From CAZOKO01 sp964580455 (GTDB lineage Bacteria; Desulfobacterota; WTBG01), in contig CAZOKO010000028.1 in assembly GCA_964580455.1 (NCBI GenBank), positions 1-27,215 on the forward strand: a stretch of DNA of 27,215 nucleotides, read 5' to 3'. Under the pieces are notes generated by a model that saw nothing but the letters and a program-made list of their open reading frames with translations, ran no database searches and was not told where the DNA came from. The position numbers and the translations under genes were made by a program. Positions 23,736 to 27,215 of the stretch are shown here, piece by piece; the stretch's first letter is position 1; the number at the start of each line of letters is the position of its first letter.

Positions 23736-23867
23736 AAAAAAGCCCCTCAGTATTTTACCCGGTTAGAAAGCTACTACCTAAGTGGTAGTCAAAACTTCAC
23801 CTCGTCAAATATAAATATCCAACGGTGCAAGCCTTAGCAACTCTCTAACAGGGTTCCCCAAGGGGCT
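23736..23867 (-). ncRNA. Structured RNA of about 130 nt with terminator-like end, family unknown
   Basis: Read on the minus strand, the segment starts AGCCCCT (23867-23861) and ends AGGGGCT followed by six U (23747-23736), so the closing stem doubles as an intrinsic-terminator stem. Inside, CCC-x-GTTAGAGAG (23853-23841) pairs with CTTTCTAAC-x-GGG (23770-23758), with one G-U pair that would be an A-C mismatch on the plus strand. ACTACC-ACTTA-GGTAGT (23889-23873 in offset terms, actually 23773-23789) makes a hairpin. CACC and GGTG words in the middle could form a further helix or pseudoknot. This strand choice is backed by the wobble and the U-run. I cannot match it to a known riboswitch class. 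It could be a free small RNA, the 3' end of the protease mRNA, or a leader 263 bp before resB. Confidence 0.55.
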
Positions 23868-23931
23868 AAATGCAATGTAGATAATTTATCCTAAATTTAT
23901 GAAGAAAAACCTAAAATCAACTCCTCTTTAA

Positions 23932-24720
23932 TCAATATTCACATGAAAACTCACAAGCAGGACACATTGTTCTACCAGAATCTTGATTGAAAATAATAAG
24001 ATCACTTCCATCCACATCTCCGTCACAGTCAAAGTCACCATAGCAAGGAAGTTCAGGAGGAGGATTAGCACAATCATTTCTCCAATGCGTCAATAATTCT
24101 TCATCACTTCCATCAACATCCCCATCATCGTCAAAGTCTCCTTCACATTCACAGACGTCTACGCACCCGTTACCACCTGAGGGATAGGTATCTTCCTGGT
24201 CCAGGCTACAAAACCCTTCACATCCACAATCACCATCACTCATGCAAGGATCCCCTATATTACCTGCTGTACAAGTACCCTTAAGTGGCCCATTTGGATG
24301 ATATGGGCAGTTATCAACATCATCGGGAACTCCGTCATTGTCATCATCAGGGTCACAGCTATCACCTATGCCATCTTCGTCATTATCTTTTTGATCTGGA
24401 TTTGCAACATAGGGACAATTGTCATCGTCATCGGGGATGCCATCATCATCTGCATCGTGATCGTAATGGAGAATGATATTTTCAGACCCATAACCCACGG
24501 CAAATACATCACTTCCCGAACTGCCCCAGACAGCAGATAGAATTTGTGATGTCCCACTATCCATTTCAGACCAAACATTGCCGTCATAGTGGTAGATGAT
24601 ACCTGGGTCACCCACTACAAAGACATCTGTTCCAGAACTGCCTGAGATACTAGAGAAACTTCCTCCTTCCCATTTGTTAACTTTAGACCAGGTGCTGCCA
24701 TCATGTTAGCAGTTACTACG
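23932..24720 (-). pseudogene. Detached C-terminal part of the S8 protease: last propeller repeats, Ca-binding repeats, dockerin-like end
   Basis: This continues the protease in the same reading frame after a stop at 24721. After a disrupted stretch with a second stop at 24706-24708, it reads HDGSTWSKV, repeats 6 and 7 (ISGSSGTDVFVVG, VWGSSGSDVFAVG), then Ca-binding type-3 thrombospondin-like repeats (DADDDGIPDDDDNCP, DPDDDNDGVPDDVDNCP). It then has a Cys-rich link (CMSDGDCGCEGFC) and two EF-hand-like dockerin segments (GDFDDDGDVDGSDEELL, GDFDCDGDVDGSDLIIFNQ). A GTG at 24615 opens a 227-residue frame, but it is inside a repeat unit and has no ribosome site or signal peptide, so independent expression is unlikely. 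A +1 and a -1 shift at the junction would restore one protein. Confidence 0.6.
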
Positions 24721-25275
24721 TTAGTTCCTCCCTGCAAATACATCACTTCCCGAACTGCCCCAGACATCCCGAAGCTGATTTGATGTTCCTAAGTCCATTT
24801 CAGACCAGGTGCTGCCATTGTAGTGGAGGATGGTGCCGCCATCTCTAACCACGACAAATACGTCATTCCACGAACTGCCCCAGATACCCATGAGTCTTTC
24901 TCCAGTCCCACCACGCATGAGGGACCAGGTGTATTCTGGGTTACCATCGTAGTGGAGGATGGTACCGTCGTAACCAACTGCAAAGACATCAGTTCCTGAA
25001 CTGCCCCATACATCACCGAGATTTACCGTCGTTCCACTGTCCATTTCAAACCATGTGTTACCATCACCATCATAATGGAGAATAGTGCCAGCTCCACCCA
25101 CAGCAAAGACATCAGTTCCTGAACTGCCCCATACACCACCGAGATTTACCGTCGTTCCACTTGTCATGTAAGACCAGGTGCTGCCATTGTAATGGAGGAT
25201 GGCACCATCTCGACCAACAGCAAAGACATCAGTTCCTGAACTGCCCCAGATACCCCCGAGGGCTGCCGTCGTGTC
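24465..25275 (-). repeat. Seven coding repeats, WGSSG-DVFAVG type (propeller-like)
   Basis: A unit of about 36-45 residues (VWGSSGTDVFAVG, then GTILHYDG, TWSEMDSGT) occurs seven times: five units in the protease frame (one ending at its stop) and two after the break. The first units are nearly identical in DNA (CAGTTCCTGAACTGCCCCA recurs on the plus strand), showing recent duplication. Seven W-containing units suggest a seven-bladed beta-propeller, which requires both gene pieces. Confidence 0.7.
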
Positions 25276-27204
25276 AGTAATCTGCCAGTTACTACCTGGT
25301 TCATTATTAACTTTAACAACTCTTCTATCAGTAAATTCATTATTTTCCAAATCAGTTACAACCAGCTTTATTGTGTATTGTCCGTCAGAATATATTGTAG
25401 CATCCCAACTTTCCAATATACTGTTGCTTATTTGACTATATGAAGTTGTTCCAACTTGTGTCCAACTTGTAGGAGCGTATCCCTTCCCAAAAAATACCTC
25501 AAACTTCTGAAAGGCTGTGCCTGATGCTGTGCCTGTTATATTTATAGTTCCTGCGATTTCTTCATTATCTAATGAGGGTGTATCGATTTTCGCAACACAA
25601 ACTGAACTTATTCCTAAGGCATTGTCTGCGTTTATCCTTCCATAACCCGAATGTGTATCCCAGCCTGGACTATCTACATCATCGGCAGAGACTCTCAGAA
25701 CCTGCCTTACCTCCTCATTGGAAAAATTAGGATTTTGTGAAAGGATTAATGCCGCAACTCCACTGACGTGAGGAGCAGCCATTGAGGTTCCCCCCAGCAA
25801 TAAATATTCGGCATCTATAATATCCTGTGGGTAGTTTTCATAGTATGAACCTTCGGCTAATAATGAGAGAACATTGTAAGTTCTCTCTAGACCCCCACCC
25901 GGTGCTGCTATATCTATCTTTCCAAAATTGGAAAAATAGCATTGTTCATCGTTTTGATCAAATGCAGCAACAGTAATAACATTAGATAGATTACTAGGAC
26001 AATACCATAATGCATTGTCCCAAGAATTTCCAGCTGCGAATACTACCACACACCCTTGAGAATGGGCATAGTTAACTGCATCCTCTATTACTTGAATAGT
26101 TAGTTGCCTTCCAAGAGAAGTCCATGAATTATTTATCACATCTGCACCATTATCAGTAGCATAGGAAAAACAGTTGGCCATTTCAGAAAATTCACCATAC
26201 CCTTCATCATCTAAACCTTTTATAGCCATCACCTTTGCTTCATAAACAATACCGATAATACCTCTATTGTTATTACCCATTGCAGCAATGGTTCCCGCAA
26301 CATGAGTTCCATGACCATGGCCATCTTTGGGATCGTTGTCATTGAGAGCAAAATTCCAACCTCTTATATCATCCACATAACCATTCTCATCATCATCTTC
26401 ACCATTATCAGGGATTTCTCCTGAGTTTATCCACACATTATCAGCGATATCTGTATGGGTGTAGTCTATTCCTGTATCTACTACAGCTACAACTATGTCT
26501 TCCCCTTTTGGGTAGTCAGGCATATTCCATACCTCTTCCATCCCGATTTTCTTTAGACACCACATATCCTCGTAATCCTGTCCCCAGGCACCAGTAGACC
26601 AGGTACCAACCTGGTCTGGATCAACGTAGGTATCATTAGGCAAGGCGTTAATTTCAGCAATATAGTTTGGTTCTGCATATTCAACATTGGGGTCTTGTTT
26701 GTATTCCTTACAGATTGCTTTTATATCTGCAAAATTATCTGCTTTGATTAAATAGATATTGTGCAGATTTGGAAGTTTATCTTCCCTGAAGTCTTTAGTG
26801 TTTCTTTTAGAATGTTTTTCCCTTGTATTTCTTGCATGGTCTAAGAATTCACTTCGATTTTTTATATCTCCTAATCCTTTTATAACCCTTTCCATCTTTT
26901 TGACTTTGTGTTTGATCATTAATCGTTCCAGGTTGGCTGTCTTAACTAAATCCTTGAAAGTATTTCTACCTTTTGCAACATCAAAGGCTAACTCTGAGAT
27001 ATCCTCTTTAAACTTGACAATTATTTCACCTGGAACATATTTGGCATGAACAACTTCGCCTAAGCCATCTTCTAATCCTGATTTAGTTAAATTGTCACTT
27101 TTAGCACTGTCTTCGACAACTGCCCGTGTATTGGGATAGACAATGAAAGCAAATGCAGCAATAATAAAACCAATAAATATTGTTTTTGATAGTTTTTTGT
27201 TCAT
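24721..27204 (-). CDS. Secreted S8 (subtilisin-like) serine protease with propeller repeats, C-terminus interrupted
   Basis: Exported protease, 827 residues to its stop. Domains: signal peptide (KKLSKTIFIGFIIAAFAFIVYP, shown in part: KTIFIGFIIAAFAF); propeptide with YVPGEIIVKFKE (56-67), the fervidolysin-like prodomain opening, ending near NVEYAEPNY (173-181); S8 catalytic domain ~215-530 with triad Asp243 (AVVDTGID), His301 (GHGTHVAG) and Ser474 (GGTSMAAPH), and oxyanion Asn393 (AAGN). Then comes an Ig-like/bacterial interdomain region (~540-645) and five WGSSG-DVF repeats to the end. All catalytic residues are intact, so this part could be active. The start is 11 bases from the window edge, so its promoter is not visible. 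The stop interrupts repeat 5 and the domain set continues in the next frame segment, so the gene is probably broken or contains sequence errors. Confidence 0.88.
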   Translation of the reverse strand: MNKKLSKTIFIGFIIAAFAFIVYPNTRAVVEDSAKSDNLTKSGLEDGLGEVVHAKYVPGEIIVKFKEDISELAFDVAKGRNTFKDLVKTANLERLMIKHKVKKMERVIKGLGDIKNRSEFLDHARNTREKHSKRNTKDFREDKLPNLHNIYLIKADNFADIKAICKEYKQDPNVEYAEPNYIAEINALPNDTYVDPDQVGTWSTGAWGQDYEDMWCLKKIGMEEVWNMPDYPKGEDIVVAVVDTGIDYTHTDIADNVWINSGEIPDNGEDDDENGYVDDIRGWNFALNDNDPKDGHGHGTHVAGTIAAMGNNNRGIIGIVYEAKVMAIKGLDDEGYGEFSEMANCFSYATDNGADVINNSWTSLGRQLTIQVIEDAVNYAHSQGCVVVFAAGNSWDNALWYCPSNLSNVITVAAFDQNDEQCYFSNFGKIDIAAPGGGLERTYNVLSLLAEGSYYENYPQDIIDAEYLLLGGTSMAAPHVSGVAALILSQNPNFSNEEVRQVLRVSADDVDSPGWDTHSGYGRINADNALGISSVCVAKIDTPSLDNEEIAGTINITGTASGTAFQKFEVFFGKGYAPTSWTQVGTTSYSQISNSILESWDATIYSDGQYTIKLVVTDLENNEFTDRRVVKVNNEPGSNWQITDTTAALGGIWGSSGTDVFAVGRDGAILHYNGSTWSYMTSGTTVNLGGVWGSSGTDVFAVGGAGTILHYDGDGNTWFEMDSGTTVNLGDVWGSSGTDVFAVGYDGTILHYDGNPEYTWSLMRGGTGERLMGIWGSSWNDVFVVVRDGGTILHYNGSTWSEMDLGTSNQLRDVWGSSGSDVFAGRN

Positions 27205-27215
27205 TTTATAAAAAA

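Larger units (their letters stand above)
23474..23931. other. 458-bp spacer between protease fragment and resB
   Basis: No credible gene here. It holds the folded RNA at 23736-23867, a repeat fragment at 23551-23574, and A/T-rich tracts upstream of resB. A 23-codon reading frame on the minus strand (around 23657-23586, peptide starting MIMRPANQEALADTG) has no ribosome site and no recognisable relative, so I do not call it. Confidence 0.6.

Noticed and set aside
24285..24540. His- and Ile-rich open frames opposite the Ca-binding repeats
   Set aside because: They are shadow frames produced by the repetitive GAT/GAC Asp codons on the coding strand.
24465..25275. Tandem DNA repeats as a possible CRISPR-like array
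   Set aside because: The units are coding, of the same frame, and have no unique spacers; they translate to WGSSG protein repeats.

Overview
The window looks like part of the chromosome of a strict anaerobe. The evidence is a tungsten/molybdenum aldehyde:ferredoxin oxidoreductase (AOR) family enzyme, a full HdrA/HdrCB/FlxABCD-type electron-transfer block, a second HdrD-like protein beside a NarI/DsrM-like membrane cytochrome, and a System II (ResB/CcsA) cytochrome c maturation pair. This combination is most typical of Desulfobacterota (sulfate reducers, syntrophs and relatives), but the placement is inferred from gene content only. All 19 genes I accept are on the minus strand, so transcription runs from high to low coordinates. 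I see no tRNA, rRNA, CRISPR array, transposase or integrase.

Layout in the direction of transcription. (1) 27204-23932: a secreted S8 (subtilisin-like) protease with seven WGSSG-DVF repeats, type-3 thrombospondin-like Ca-binding repeats and a dockerin-like end. It is split by stop codons into two same-frame pieces. (2) 23931-23474: a 458-bp spacer holding a strongly folded RNA of about 130 nt with a terminator-like end. (3) 23473-21160: resB and ccsA for heme attachment to c-type cytochromes. (4) 20985-20940: a promoter with an overlapping palindrome, upstream of a TetR-family regulator (20835-20236). (5) 20127-17764: small ferredoxin, FAD-dependent oxidoreductase (FixC/geranylgeranyl-reductase type) and SDR dehydrogenase, ending in a hairpin. 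(6) 17581-7071: UbiD-type decarboxylase/carboxylase, AOR, a 12-Cys ferredoxin-like subunit, HdrC-HdrB fusion, HdrA, FlxD(MvhD), FlxC, FlxB, FlxA. (7) 6859-2584: flavodoxin-like iron-sulfur flavoprotein, BPL_N/glutaminase-like protein, NarI/DsrM-like cytochrome with an added CxxCH heme-c motif, and HdrD-like protein. (8) 2430-150: an orphan SsuA/NMT1-like binding lipoprotein and a GltP-type Na+/acidic amino acid symporter.

How the genes may work together (inference). The AOR and its ferredoxin-like partner would exchange low-potential electrons with HdrA-HdrCB, which FlxABCD connects to NAD(H) by flavin-based bifurcation or confurcation. The order AOR, ferredoxin, HdrD-like, HdrA, MvhD-like matches the bamBCDEF order of class II benzoyl-CoA reductase clusters, with FlxCBA where bamGHI would be. 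UbiD, the SDR and the FAD enzyme would supply carboxylation/decarboxylation, alcohol/aldehyde and C=C redox steps on an unidentified, possibly aromatic, acid. The HdrD-like/cytochrome pair offers a membrane exit to the quinone pool or the periplasm. The TetR promoter is the only well-formed one seen upstream of this run.

The spacers are unusually rich in short dispersed-repeat fragments of several families. The most promising features for follow-up are the AOR-Hdr-Flx-UbiD cluster, the heme-c-fused DsrM-like subunit, the structured RNA at 23736-23867 and the interrupted seven-repeat protease.
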